DNA of 64,000 nt from NCBI GenBank assembly GCA_046290815.1, contig JBKBUF010000025.1:1-64000 (forward strand), in the 5' to 3' direction. The translations under genes and the position numbers were made by a program. Positions within the stretch are counted from its first letter, which is position 1, and each line of letters opens with the position of its first letter. The notes below the pieces were generated by a model that saw nothing but the letters and a program-made list of their open reading frames with translations, did not search any database and was not told where the DNA came from. Positions 26,552 through 34,847 of the stretch are shown in pieces. This DNA is from JBKBUF01 sp046290815 (GTDB lineage: Bacteria > Bacteroidota > Bacteroidia > Cytophagales > Cytophagaceae).

Positions 26552-27616
26552 ATGATAAAAATGAAGCTGATATTACAAATTATATTCTGTTTGGTATTAA
26601 TGATGAATTCTTTCAGCCTGATTGCGCAGGATCATCCGGAATTGGTGAATAGCGGTCAATATATTTTTAAAAAGAAATGGACTGAACATATGAATACCAA
26701 GAGAGCAGGTTGGTATTTCGCAGATTGGACTTTCGAAACCAATCTTTGCGAGTTTACTCCTTCAATGGCAACATTTGAAAACGGAAAGCTTCAGCTCAAA
26801 ATAGATGAAAAGCCTGCCGGAACTCCCGGAAAATTTCCTTCTAAACCATATTTCGGTGCAGAGTATGTTTCTGCAGAGAAATATAAATATGGAAGATATA
26901 TAGTTAATATGAAACCTCAGACTCCGGCAGGGGTGGTTACATCATTTTTTCTGAGCTTTATCGAATGGAATGCAAATTACACTCAGGCCCTGGAATGGTA
27001 TGAGATCGACATTGAATTTGCGGGAAGAACCGACAGGGTTCAGTTTACGCTTCATTGGATGGACAATACCGGTCAGCAGATGCAGTCTCATACCGTGAAT
27101 CTCGGCTTTGATGCTGCTCATGGATTTCATGACTGGATAATTGAGTGGACACCATCCTTTATTAAGTTTTATGTAGATGATAACTGGCTTTATACTTTTG
27201 ATGATCCTGTGCTGGTTAAAGAACAGGAGCATGAGCAATATATCCAGATGAACAACTGGATATCCAATTCACCTGGATGGGTAGGTACATTCAATCCATC
27301 GGTATTGCCGGTAATTACAGAATATGATTATTTGATTTATTATCAATTGGAAAATCCTACAGGTATTGAAAAGAATGAAGATACGGAGTTGGTTATATTT
27401 CCTAATCCGGTTATGAATAATGAAATAAATATACTGTCGGAGAATTTGAAAAATGTGCATTATAAAATATTTAATCTTCAGGGGGAAATAATTAATGAGT
27501 CGTTCGCGAAAGAAGGTCTTATTACTCTTTCCCCTGAAACCCTAAGCGGAATTTATTTTCTGGAGATTTATAATGAAAATCAAATTCCTAAACGGATAAA
27601 GTTTTTCAGGTATTAA
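26552..27616 (+). CDS. GH16 beta-glucanase-like enzyme with T9SS sorting domain
   Basis: 354 residues. Signal peptide 1-26 (LIAQ-D). GH16 jelly roll at ~35-265 with the retaining motif E151-I-D153-I-E155-F (nucleophile E151, acid/base E155) preceded by a Trp-rich cleft strand. Residues ~278-354 are a T9SS sorting domain (VIFPNPVMNNEINI through LSGIYFLEI), slightly degenerate but complete. Known: GH16 cuts beta-1,3 or mixed-linkage glucans, and also agar or carrageenan; the subfamily cannot be fixed by eye. Next to chitinases, beta-1,3-glucan is the most likely target (inference). 18 bases after the second GH18 gene, so probably co-transcribed. Confidence 0.85.
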   Translation: MIKMKLILQIIFCLVLMMNSFSLIAQDHPELVNSGQYIFKKKWTEHMNTKRAGWYFADWTFETNLCEFTPSMATFENGKLQLKIDEKPAGTPGKFPSKPYFGAEYVSAEKYKYGRYIVNMKPQTPAGVVTSFFLSFIEWNANYTQALEWYEIDIEFAGRTDRVQFTLHWMDNTGQQMQSHTVNLGFDAAHGFHDWIIEWTPSFIKFYVDDNWLYTFDDPVLVKEQEHEQYIQMNNWISNSPGWVGTFNPSVLPVITEYDYLIYYQLENPTGIEKNEDTELVIFPNPVMNNEINILSENLKNVHYKIFNLQGEIINESFAKEGLITLSPETLSGIYFLEIYNENQIPKRIKFFRY

Positions 27617-27700
27617 TTAATACTATTCTCTCTTCCGATATGATTGTTGCCGCGGATACATGATTATCGGTAAACAAATGGTTTAACAAAAAAGAATTTT

Positions 27701-30217
27701 ATGAAAACACAACATACTCCATGTTCCTTTAGGAACATAATGACACTTTATTGCCTTTTTTTATTGCTGATGGCAATGAATTCAAACGCACAAACTATCA
27801 TGTTTGATGATTTTACCTACAGCAGTGTAGATGATCCACAGTTGTCGTCTTTCAACAGGTGGAGCATAGTAAACGGAAGAAGCGGTCCTCCGGAAGGTGC
27901 ACAGTATAACAGAAGCAATATCACTTTTATTAACGATCCTTCAAACCCTTCCAACAGATTGATGACTCTAAGTACAACTGTTAATGGAAGTACGAAAGCC
28001 ACAACCCATTCCCGAATAGAAACAGCTGGCTATGATTATTTTGAAGGTACTTACGCTGCGAGGGTTTTCTTTTCTGATGTACCGTTTACTTATAAGGACG
28101 GGAATGTACAGACATTTTACACTATTGTAAGTTCATCTCTGGCAGGAGACGGTTCCAGGTACAGTGAAATAGATTTTGAATATCTTGCTGCAGATAAGTG
28201 GGGAATTGCTCCTGATCGTCCTGTAATGTACATGACTTCATGGAACAGATATATTGCTAACCCATGGCAGGCATGGAAGAGATATTTTTATTCTCAGAGA
28301 TCATGGGCAGGATGGCATACATGTGTGTTTTCATGTACTGATGGGGTAAATGTTAAATTCTGGATAGATGGAGTATATTATGGCGCAATGTCAAGGACCG
28401 ATAACGACGGTACTTCTGTGTATCCCAGAAATCCTATGAATATTTCATTCGCTAATTGGATTTGGAACAATGTTGTTGGAAACAGTACTGATAACAGAAC
28501 TACGATTATGCAGGTGGACTGGGTATTGTTTCAAAGGAATCAGGAATTAAGTCCGACTCAGGTTGATAACCTCGTGGCTTCTTATCGTTCACAAGGACTG
28601 CAGAGAAGAAATCTTGCAGGGCAAACATTTATCACATCCTGTAATGTTCCTTCTCAGCCGGGAAATATCACAGGTAATACCACTGTTGCAGCGGGAAGTT
28701 CCCAAACCTATAGTGTTGCTGCTGTTGCAGGAGCCACTTCATATACCTGGACTTTGCCTTCAGGCTGGTCAGGTAATTCTACCGGTACATCTATTACCAC
28801 CACTGTGGGTTCTGCAGGAGGTACTATATCCGTCAGAGCAAATAATAGCTGCGGGACAGGAGCAGCAAGATCTTTGATGGTCAACGTAACATGTAATTCT
28901 CCTGCACAGCCAGGTGCAATATCCGGAAATACCAATGTCAATGCCGGAAGCACTAATACCTATTCTATAGCTGCAGTAAATGGTGCAACATCATATACCT
29001 GGATTTTGCCTTCAGGCTGGTCTGGTAATTCAACCGGAACTTCTATTGTTGCTACAGCAGGTACAGCCGGAGGCACCATTAGGGTGACTGCAAATAATTC
29101 ATGTGGCAGTAGTACTGAAAGATTATTAAATGTTAATGTAATTCAAAATTCAAATAACCTGGCTACCGGAAAACCCGCATACTCTTCTTCAAATGAAACC
29201 TCCGCGTTAATTTCAGGTTTAGCTGTGGATGGAAGCATGAGTACACGTTGGGCTAGTGCATACAGTGATCCCCAATGGTTGTATATTGATCTTGGTGCTT
29301 CCTTTAATATTTCCGGAGTTAGAATTTTTTGGGAAACAGCATTAGGAAGAGATTATCAGATACAGGTTTCAAGCAATGCCAGTACATGGACAACTATCAG
29401 AACTGTTACAAGCAATACATCTCTTACTAATGACCTCACAGGACTTTCCGGTACAGGCAGATATATAAGAATATATGGGACTGCAAGAGGTACACAATGG
29501 GGGTATTCAATTTATGAATTGGAAGTTTATGGTACACCATCAACTACACCTGGTTTCACGTTGAGAATAGAGGCGGAAAATTATATGCACATGTCAGGAG
29601 TTTCTACACAAGCCTGTTCCGAGGGAGGATTAAATGTATCTTCATTTGATGCATATGACTGGATGTCCTATAATGTTAATATCCCGGCTTCTGGTACCTA
29701 TAGAGTATCATATAGGGTGGCCAGCCCGAATTCCAACAGAAGTATTAGACTGGAAAGAGAATCAGGTGCTATACTTATAGGAACCATAAATGTACCTAAC
29801 ACAGGTGCCTGGCAAACCTGGACAACAGTGTCTCATGATGTTTATCTGCCTGCCGGCCAATATCCAATCGGATTGACAACTTACAATGGTGGAATTAATT
29901 TAAACTGGATTGAAATTTCTTCTGTAGGAGCATCTGCAGCAAGAATAGCCTCTGTGAATAATGCTGACACGTCAACGGAGGTGAATCTCTATCCTAATCC
30001 GGTAACCGGAGGGAATGTAGCTGTGTACGTACCTGCAATGGAGGGAAAGGTCAATATACAGCTTTTGAATAGCTCAGGTTTACCGGTTAAATCTTTGGAT
30101 GCTATCCTTTCAGATAACAGGTTGGATCTGGATGTTTCCGGTTTGAGAGAGGGGTTTTATTTTATTCGCATAGATCAGGACGATAAATCTGTAATTAAAA
30201 AGTTTTTCATTCAATAG
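27701..30217 (+). CDS. Multi-module GH16-like glycanase with two PKD/Ig-like repeats, discoidin domain, CBM6 and T9SS sorting domain
   Basis: 838 residues. Signal peptide ending near residue 30 (NSNA-Q). Residues ~33-300 are a GH16-type catalytic sandwich with E156-I-D158-F-E160-Y. Two closely similar PKD/Ig-like repeats follow (about 310-395 and 396-480), sharing SYTW, LPSGWSGNSTGTSI and ANNSCG. Then come an F5/8 type C (discoidin, CBM32-like) domain at ~485-615, a CBM6 at ~620-740 (RIEAENYMHMSG, VNIPASGTYRVSYR) and a type A T9SS sorting domain at ~760-838 (LYPNPVTGGNV through REGFYFIRI). Inference: secreted polysaccharidase held on insoluble substrate by two binding modules. The substrate is probably a beta-glucan but is not fixed by sequence. 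Confidence 0.85.
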   Translation: MKTQHTPCSFRNIMTLYCLFLLLMAMNSNAQTIMFDDFTYSSVDDPQLSSFNRWSIVNGRSGPPEGAQYNRSNITFINDPSNPSNRLMTLSTTVNGSTKATTHSRIETAGYDYFEGTYAARVFFSDVPFTYKDGNVQTFYTIVSSSLAGDGSRYSEIDFEYLAADKWGIAPDRPVMYMTSWNRYIANPWQAWKRYFYSQRSWAGWHTCVFSCTDGVNVKFWIDGVYYGAMSRTDNDGTSVYPRNPMNISFANWIWNNVVGNSTDNRTTIMQVDWVLFQRNQELSPTQVDNLVASYRSQGLQRRNLAGQTFITSCNVPSQPGNITGNTTVAAGSSQTYSVAAVAGATSYTWTLPSGWSGNSTGTSITTTVGSAGGTISVRANNSCGTGAARSLMVNVTCNSPAQPGAISGNTNVNAGSTNTYSIAAVNGATSYTWILPSGWSGNSTGTSIVATAGTAGGTIRVTANNSCGSSTERLLNVNVIQNSNNLATGKPAYSSSNETSALISGLAVDGSMSTRWASAYSDPQWLYIDLGASFNISGVRIFWETALGRDYQIQVSSNASTWTTIRTVTSNTSLTNDLTGLSGTGRYIRIYGTARGTQWGYSIYELEVYGTPSTTPGFTLRIEAENYMHMSGVSTQACSEGGLNVSSFDAYDWMSYNVNIPASGTYRVSYRVASPNSNRSIRLERESGAILIGTINVPNTGAWQTWTTVSHDVYLPAGQYPIGLTTYNGGINLNWIEISSVGASAARIASVNNADTSTEVNLYPNPVTGGNVAVYVPAMEGKVNIQLLNSSGLPVKSLDAILSDNRLDLDVSGLREGFYFIRIDQDDKSVIKKFFIQ

Positions 30218-30627
30218 TGTTTATATAGTTGGGTTCAAAGAGGCTGTTGATTAAGTTGTATTTCCATAGGCTATATTTCTGATTACACTCATGCCGGGAA
30301 TGAAACTTATTATAGCAGCCTCTTATGTTTTAACCCCTCATTTACTATTTCCTCTTGGAATAATCCAATCCTAAATTCGATATTCTTTGATTCTTCCAGA
30401 ATTCTTTTATTTTTGTGCAAAATTTTATAATTCCTAAAAAGATATTCAGATTTTTAAATTTCAGGAGTTATAATCTGTTGTAAAGCAAAAGATTATGGGT
30501 TTTCCCGGAAAGCATTGTATTACTTTTTGTAATTGTAAACCATTATAACATTGAGGGTAGGATAATTATACTTATATTTGCCGCCCTTATAACATGTATA
30601 TTTTTATAGAATAAATAATAACAAAAA
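30218..30627. other. Intergenic region between the glycanase cluster and hppA
   Basis: 410 bases without a gene. Contains a 9-bp long-range inverted repeat (AAGAGGCTG at 30238-30246 with CAGCCTCTT at 30316-30324), which could close a structured 3' end for the preceding gene, and the hppA promoter at 30551-30580. The central part is plain A/T-rich DNA. Confidence 0.5.
30551..30580 (+). promoter_or_regulatory. Bacteroidetes-type promoter for hppA
   Basis: TTG at 30551-30553, a 19-base spacer and TATATTTG at 30573-30580 match the Bacteroidetes sigma consensus (TTTG / TAnnTTTG). It lies about 48 bases before the hppA start codon, a normal leader length. Confidence 0.7.
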
Positions 30628-32739
30628 ATGACTGAGATTTACTTATTAATCGGGGTTGCTCTTTTAGGACTAGTTTATACCCTGTTCAGGTCAGTTTGGA
30701 TTACCAAACAAAGTGCCGGAGATGGCAGAATGACCGTTATTGCAAAACACATTTCTGAAGGCGCTCTTGCCTTCCTTAAAGCGGAGTACAAAGCTTTATC
30801 ATTTTTCGTAATTGGTATCGCAGTTATTCTTGGTATCCTTGCGAGAGGAACTGAAAATTCACACTGGCTAATAGCAGTAGCCTTTGTAATTGGTGCCTGC
30901 TCCTCAGCACTTGCAGGTTTTCTGGGAATGAGAATCGCAACAAAATCAAATGTTAGAACTACTGAAGCTGCTAAAACAAGTCTTTCAAAAGCTCTTGACA
31001 TTTCTTTTTCTGGCGGAGTGGTTATGGGTATCAATGTTGTTTGTATTGGGATTTTAGGTATTGCCATTCTATTCCTTGTTTTCAGCAATGTAGATTCAAT
31101 ATTCGGAATGGAACCTTGGTCAATGAGAAGAATTCTGGAGGTAATGATCGGATTCTCTCTGGGAGCTGAAAGTATTGCATTGTTTGCTCGTGTGGGTGGT
31201 GGTATATATACCAAAGCTGCTGACGTAGGAGCTGACCTTGTTGGTAAAGTAGAGGCAGGAATTCCGGAAGACGATCCAAGAAACCCTGCTGTTATTGCGG
31301 ATAACGTGGGTGACAACGTTGGTGATGTTGCAGGTATGGGGGCCGATCTTTTCGGATCTTATGTAAGTACAATCCTTGCCACAATGGTACTTGGTTTGAC
31401 AGTTTCAGATATGACTAAAGATATTGCCGGTGTTAACCCTGCAATTCTTCTTCCTGTTTTCATAGCAGGTCTCGGACTTGTTTTCTCTATCGTTGGTTCA
31501 TTTTTTGTTAAAATCGGAGAAAACGGAAATCCTCAGAGAGCTCTTAATATCGGAAATTTCGGTGCAGTTATAATGACTGCAATTGCATCTTATTTCCTTA
31601 TCAATTATTTCCTTGACGATCAGATTTCCATAAGAGCTTCAGATGGTAAAATTTTCACTTACAATTCAATAAACATATTCTTTACCATTGTAATCGGTTT
31701 AGTGGTAGGTACACTTATAAGTCTTGTAATTGAATATTACACAGGTAAAAGTACCCCTCCTGTTAAATTTATCGCAAGACAATCAATAACAGGTTCTGCT
31801 ACAAATATTATCGCTGGTCTTAGTGTTGGTATGTTCTCAACTGCTATTCCTGTAATTATTCTGGCAGGTGGTATTATTGCAGCATTCCTGACCGCCGGTC
31901 TTTATGGTGTGGCTATCGCTGCTACAGGTATGATGGCAACCACAGGTATTCAGCTTGCTATTGATGCATTTGGTCCCATTGCCGATAACGCAGGTGGTAT
32001 CGCAGAAATGAGTGGTCTTCCTAAAGAAGTCAGACAAAGAACAGATATATTGGATTCTGTTGGAAATACAACAGCTGCTATCGGTAAAGGATTTGCTATT
32101 GCTTCTGCAGCTCTTACTGCTTTGGCAATGTTCTCTGCTTTTATGGAAACTTCAAGACTAGAGTCAATAGATATTGCTAATGCAAAAGTATTGGGTGGTT
32201 TATTGATCGGTGGTATGTTGCCATTCCTGTTTTCAGGTTTCTGTATCCAGGCTGTAGGACAATCAGCTAATGCAATGGTTGAGGAAGTAAGAAGACAGTT
32301 CAGAGAAATTAAAGGTATTATGGAAGGAAAGGCTGAAGCAGAATATGAAAAATGTGTTAGTATTTCTACTCAGGCTGCTATCAGACACATGATTCTTCCG
32401 GGTTCACTTGCAATTGTTGGTCCTATTGTCGTAGGTTTCCTAATGGGTGCTCAGGCTCTTGGTGGATTCCTTGCAGGGGTGTTGGTATCAGGTGTTATGA
32501 TGGCATTCTTCCAGTCAAATGCCGGTGGTGCATGGGATAATGCTAAGAAAATGTTTGAGTCAGGAGTTGATATTAAAGGTCAGATGTATTATAAAGGGTC
32601 TGAACCTCATAAGGCTGCTGTTGTAGGTGATACAGTGGGTGATCCTTTCAAAGATACTTCAGGACCATCTCTTAATATCCTGATTAAACTTGTTTCAATT
32701 GTTGCAATGGTGATTGCTGCATTTTTAATTGAATCATAA
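30628..32739 (+). CDS. hppA: Membrane-bound ion-translocating pyrophosphatase
   Basis: 703 residues with about 16 transmembrane helices. Couples hydrolysis of pyrophosphate to pumping of H+ or Na+ across the inner membrane. The pyrophosphate-binding stretch is at ~191-245 (GGIYTKAADVGADL, EDDPRNPAVIADNVGDN, DVAGMGADLFGSY), with a second near the C-terminus (GDTVGDPFKDTSGP). The motif GNTTAA near residue 470 has Ala where potassium-independent enzymes have Lys, which points to the potassium-dependent subgroup (established family knowledge). Sequence reading alone does not decide between Na+ and H+. Single-gene unit with its own promoter and a strong terminator. Full length for the family. Confidence 0.95.
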   Translation: MTEIYLLIGVALLGLVYTLFRSVWITKQSAGDGRMTVIAKHISEGALAFLKAEYKALSFFVIGIAVILGILARGTENSHWLIAVAFVIGACSSALAGFLGMRIATKSNVRTTEAAKTSLSKALDISFSGGVVMGINVVCIGILGIAILFLVFSNVDSIFGMEPWSMRRILEVMIGFSLGAESIALFARVGGGIYTKAADVGADLVGKVEAGIPEDDPRNPAVIADNVGDNVGDVAGMGADLFGSYVSTILATMVLGLTVSDMTKDIAGVNPAILLPVFIAGLGLVFSIVGSFFVKIGENGNPQRALNIGNFGAVIMTAIASYFLINYFLDDQISIRASDGKIFTYNSINIFFTIVIGLVVGTLISLVIEYYTGKSTPPVKFIARQSITGSATNIIAGLSVGMFSTAIPVIILAGGIIAAFLTAGLYGVAIAATGMMATTGIQLAIDAFGPIADNAGGIAEMSGLPKEVRQRTDILDSVGNTTAAIGKGFAIASAALTALAMFSAFMETSRLESIDIANAKVLGGLLIGGMLPFLFSGFCIQAVGQSANAMVEEVRRQFREIKGIMEGKAEAEYEKCVSISTQAAIRHMILPGSLAIVGPIVVGFLMGAQALGGFLAGVLVSGVMMAFFQSNAGGAWDNAKKMFESGVDIKGQMYYKGSEPHKAAVVGDTVGDPFKDTSGPSLNILIKLVSIVAMVIAAFLIES

Positions 32740-32761
32740 TTGAAAGAAAATTTATAAATGT

Positions 32762-32789
32762 AAAGCCGGCGGTTGCCGGCTTTTTTTTT
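32762..32789 (+). terminator. Rho-independent terminator after hppA
   Basis: AAAGCCGGC (32762-32770), loop GGTT, GCCGGC and then a run of nine T's to 32789. A classic strong terminator 22 bases after the stop. Confidence 0.95.
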
Positions 32790-32797
32790 GACTTAGC

Positions 32798-33214
32798 TTA
32801 TCGCAGGATTACCCCGGCAATGGAAAATATGGAAAGAATAAGTAGCAGTATCCAAAATGTCGCTCCTGTATAAATTCCGGAAGTAGATTCATCTGTATTA
32901 TACACTGGCCCGGAAAATGATTTTGGAATTCTTTTTCCCGACTTGTCCTTTTCTGTTTCATCAGGAATACGGGTGATGTAAATTAGTATAAATAAGGTTC
33001 CGATTATCCCGGCTATAATGGCAGGTACCCAATAATTGCCCCAATTAAGAGAACCAACCGGGCTCGTCCACTCCACTGCAGCTAAAATCATAAAAAAGAT
33101 AAGAAGAAAAAAAGCCCAGAACTTTTTCATGAGTCGTTTTCCGGAAAATATCGTTGCTAATCCTGTAAATACTAAAGCCAGTAAAACAGAAAAAGTAATT
33201 TCCAATAATAACAT
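32798..33214 (-). CDS. Small four-helix inner-membrane protein, function unknown
   Basis: 138 residues. Four hydrophobic segments (about 2-21, 31-47, 63-82 and 118-136). A hydrophilic loop at ~84-116 (RIPDETEKDKSGKRIP) lies before the last helix. The ATG at 33214 is preceded by AAAAGGAGA seven bases upstream, an unusually good Shine-Dalgarno for this genome, which fixes the start. I recognise no family. It runs convergent with hppA and divergent from the stress-protein gene. The good ribosome site and intact frame support a real gene. Confidence 0.65.
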   Translation of the reverse strand: MLLLEITFSVLLALVFTGLATIFSGKRLMKKFWAFFLLIFFMILAAVEWTSPVGSLNWGNYWVPAIIAGIIGTLFILIYITRIPDETEKDKSGKRIPKSFSGPVYNTDESTSGIYTGATFWILLLILSIFSIAGVILR

Positions 33215-33237
33215 ATTTATCTCCTTTTAATGAATAA

Positions 33238-33267
33238 CAAATTTTACCTCTGATTTATCGGATCAAA
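33238..33267 (-). promoter_or_regulatory. Possible promoter of the small membrane protein gene
   Basis: On the minus strand, TTTG (33267-33264), a 17-base spacer and TAAAATTTG (33246-33238) resemble the TTTG/TAnnTTTG promoter with one extra base inside the -7 box. It sits about 25 bases before the ATG at 33214. Confidence 0.4.
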
Positions 33268-33332
33268 GCCCGCTTTTTATTGTTCTAGTTAAAAGCTAAA
33301 GGGAAGTGCCGGATGATGAAAATGATTGGATT

Positions 33333-34262
33333 ATGAAACAGATTTTAGTTCCTTTTGATTTTTCAGAGTATTCCAGAAATGCTCTGAATACCGCAGTTTA
33401 TTTCGCCAGGGTGAAAGACATGGATGTCAAACTACTCCATGTAATTGAATATCCATTTGCCTCTTATTATAATATGCTTGGAGTAAACATGATGGAGGAT
33501 AAAGCTCTCCATGAATATGAGAACAATCTTAGGGTAAGAGTTGCGGAAGAACTTGATAAGGTAATTGCCGAATTAGGTCATCATAAATTGAGGATGTCAT
33601 ATGAAATAAAATCAGGTAAAGCTTTCAATTCAATCATTAAAACTGCAGAATTTGATAAAGCTGATCTGATAATTTTAGGAGCAAGAGGTAGTAGTCCTAT
33701 TGAACATATATTCCTTGGTGCAACCGCCGAAAGGGTTATCAGACATTCCGCTGTCCCCGTACTTACTGTTGAAAAATCAACACAGGAGTATAATATAAAT
33801 TCGATCGTATTTGCCTCCGATTTCCAAGAAAAAAACATCAATAAAATTCTCGAAAGAGTAACCAGACTTGCAGAAATATTTATGGCAAAGTTATATCTGG
33901 TACGGGTTGTTACCCCAGGTGAATTCTCTTCAGACAAGGAACTAGAACAGAAACTATTAACCTTGACTGAGGCATTGGATCTTTCACCTGGCTCTATTAC
34001 CATTTATGAAGATAAAAATGAAGAAGATGGTATTGTGAATTTTGCCCGTGAAGTCAATGCGGATCTGATAGCTATCTGTACACATGGTAGAACAGGAATA
34101 GAACACTTTTTTAAAGGAAGTATCGCTGAAGAAGTTGCACAAAAGTCAACAATTCCTGTGCTTACTTATAATATAGGAAAAGACCGTATAAAAGTTTCAG
34201 GAAAGCATCTTGAGCCTGGATACAAAAGGAGAAAATTTGTAATAAAAAAGCTAGGGGAGTAA
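33333..34262 (+). CDS. Tandem universal stress protein (two UspA domains)
   Basis: 309 residues from ATG 33333 (MKQILVPFDFSEYS). An in-frame GTG 27 bases upstream is possible, but the added residues do not fit the fold. Two Usp domains: ~1-150 with GARGSSPIEHIFLGATAERV as the ATP-binding loop, and ~155-285 with CTHGRTGIEHFFKGSIAEEV. Both glycine-rich loops are intact, so both halves probably bind ATP. Cytoplasmic. Known: Usp proteins respond to starvation and oxidative or envelope stress; specific targets are usually unknown. Followed after 66 bases by a receiver-domain gene in the same direction. Confidence 0.9.
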   Translation: MKQILVPFDFSEYSRNALNTAVYFARVKDMDVKLLHVIEYPFASYYNMLGVNMMEDKALHEYENNLRVRVAEELDKVIAELGHHKLRMSYEIKSGKAFNSIIKTAEFDKADLIILGARGSSPIEHIFLGATAERVIRHSAVPVLTVEKSTQEYNINSIVFASDFQEKNINKILERVTRLAEIFMAKLYLVRVVTPGEFSSDKELEQKLLTLTEALDLSPGSITIYEDKNEEDGIVNFAREVNADLIAICTHGRTGIEHFFKGSIAEEVAQKSTIPVLTYNIGKDRIKVSGKHLEPGYKRRKFVIKKLGE

Positions 34263-34328
34263 TAGCTGCTGGAACCGGAAGCTTTGATTTAATGGTTTAT
34301 AAAATAGAGTAATTAATAAATAAAGCAT

Positions 34329-34739
34329 ATGAGATTCAATTGCATCCTTTTAGTGGATGATGACAGAGTGAGCAATTTTCTTACAGAAAAAGTGATCAGA
34401 GGAATGGGGATAAGTTCCATGATTATTACTGTAAATGATGGAAAAAAAGCTCTGGAATACATCAAAAATGAATGTACCCAGGAAATGGACGGTTGCCCGG
34501 ATCTCATTTTATTAGATGTAAATATGCCGCTGTTAAATGGAGTGGAATTTATGGAGCTTTATAATAAAATTGAAAATAAGAGAATGCAAAGCCTGGTTAT
34601 TGTCTTAAGTAGCACAGAACTGCCTGAAGATTATAGAAAAAGGTTGCAGGATTCGAATGTAAGCGATTTTTTAATAAAGCCATTTACTGTTGAAAAAATG
34701 CAATCTGTATTAGGTAAATATTTGCCGGAGAAAGTATGA
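34329..34739 (+). CDS. Stand-alone response-regulator receiver (CheY-like)
   Basis: 136 residues, a single receiver domain. Acidic pocket D10-D12 (LLVDDDR), phosphoacceptor D63 (LILLDVNMP), Ser in place of Thr after beta-4 (VLSST) and conserved Lys 117 (LIKPFT). No output domain, so it acts by protein contact or phosphorelay (family knowledge). The cognate kinase is not in the window. Spaced 66 bases after the stress-protein gene, with no terminator seen between them. Confidence 0.9.
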   Translation: MRFNCILLVDDDRVSNFLTEKVIRGMGISSMIITVNDGKKALEYIKNECTQEMDGCPDLILLDVNMPLLNGVEFMELYNKIENKRMQSLVIVLSSTELPEDYRKRLQDSNVSDFLIKPFTVEKMQSVLGKYLPEKV

Positions 34740-34847
34740 AAGAGAAAAACGGACCCGAATTGGTGATTTTGTTTGGTAAATGAATTAAATTGTTTTGATT
34801 TTTGTTTCAGGAAATAAGCCTCGGCTTCTCTGTTTACCAATTTGCAA

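Noticed and set aside
14664..30217. Classical SusC/SusD polysaccharide utilisation locus
   Set aside because: No TonB box, plug domain or SusD-type TPR lipoprotein was found. The barrels and lipoproteins are of another kind.
30675..31316. Long open frame on the minus strand inside hppA (213 codons)
   Set aside because: It is antisense to a highly conserved gene, has no ribosome site, and its Pro/Ile/Thr-rich composition is what a shadow of a membrane protein gives.
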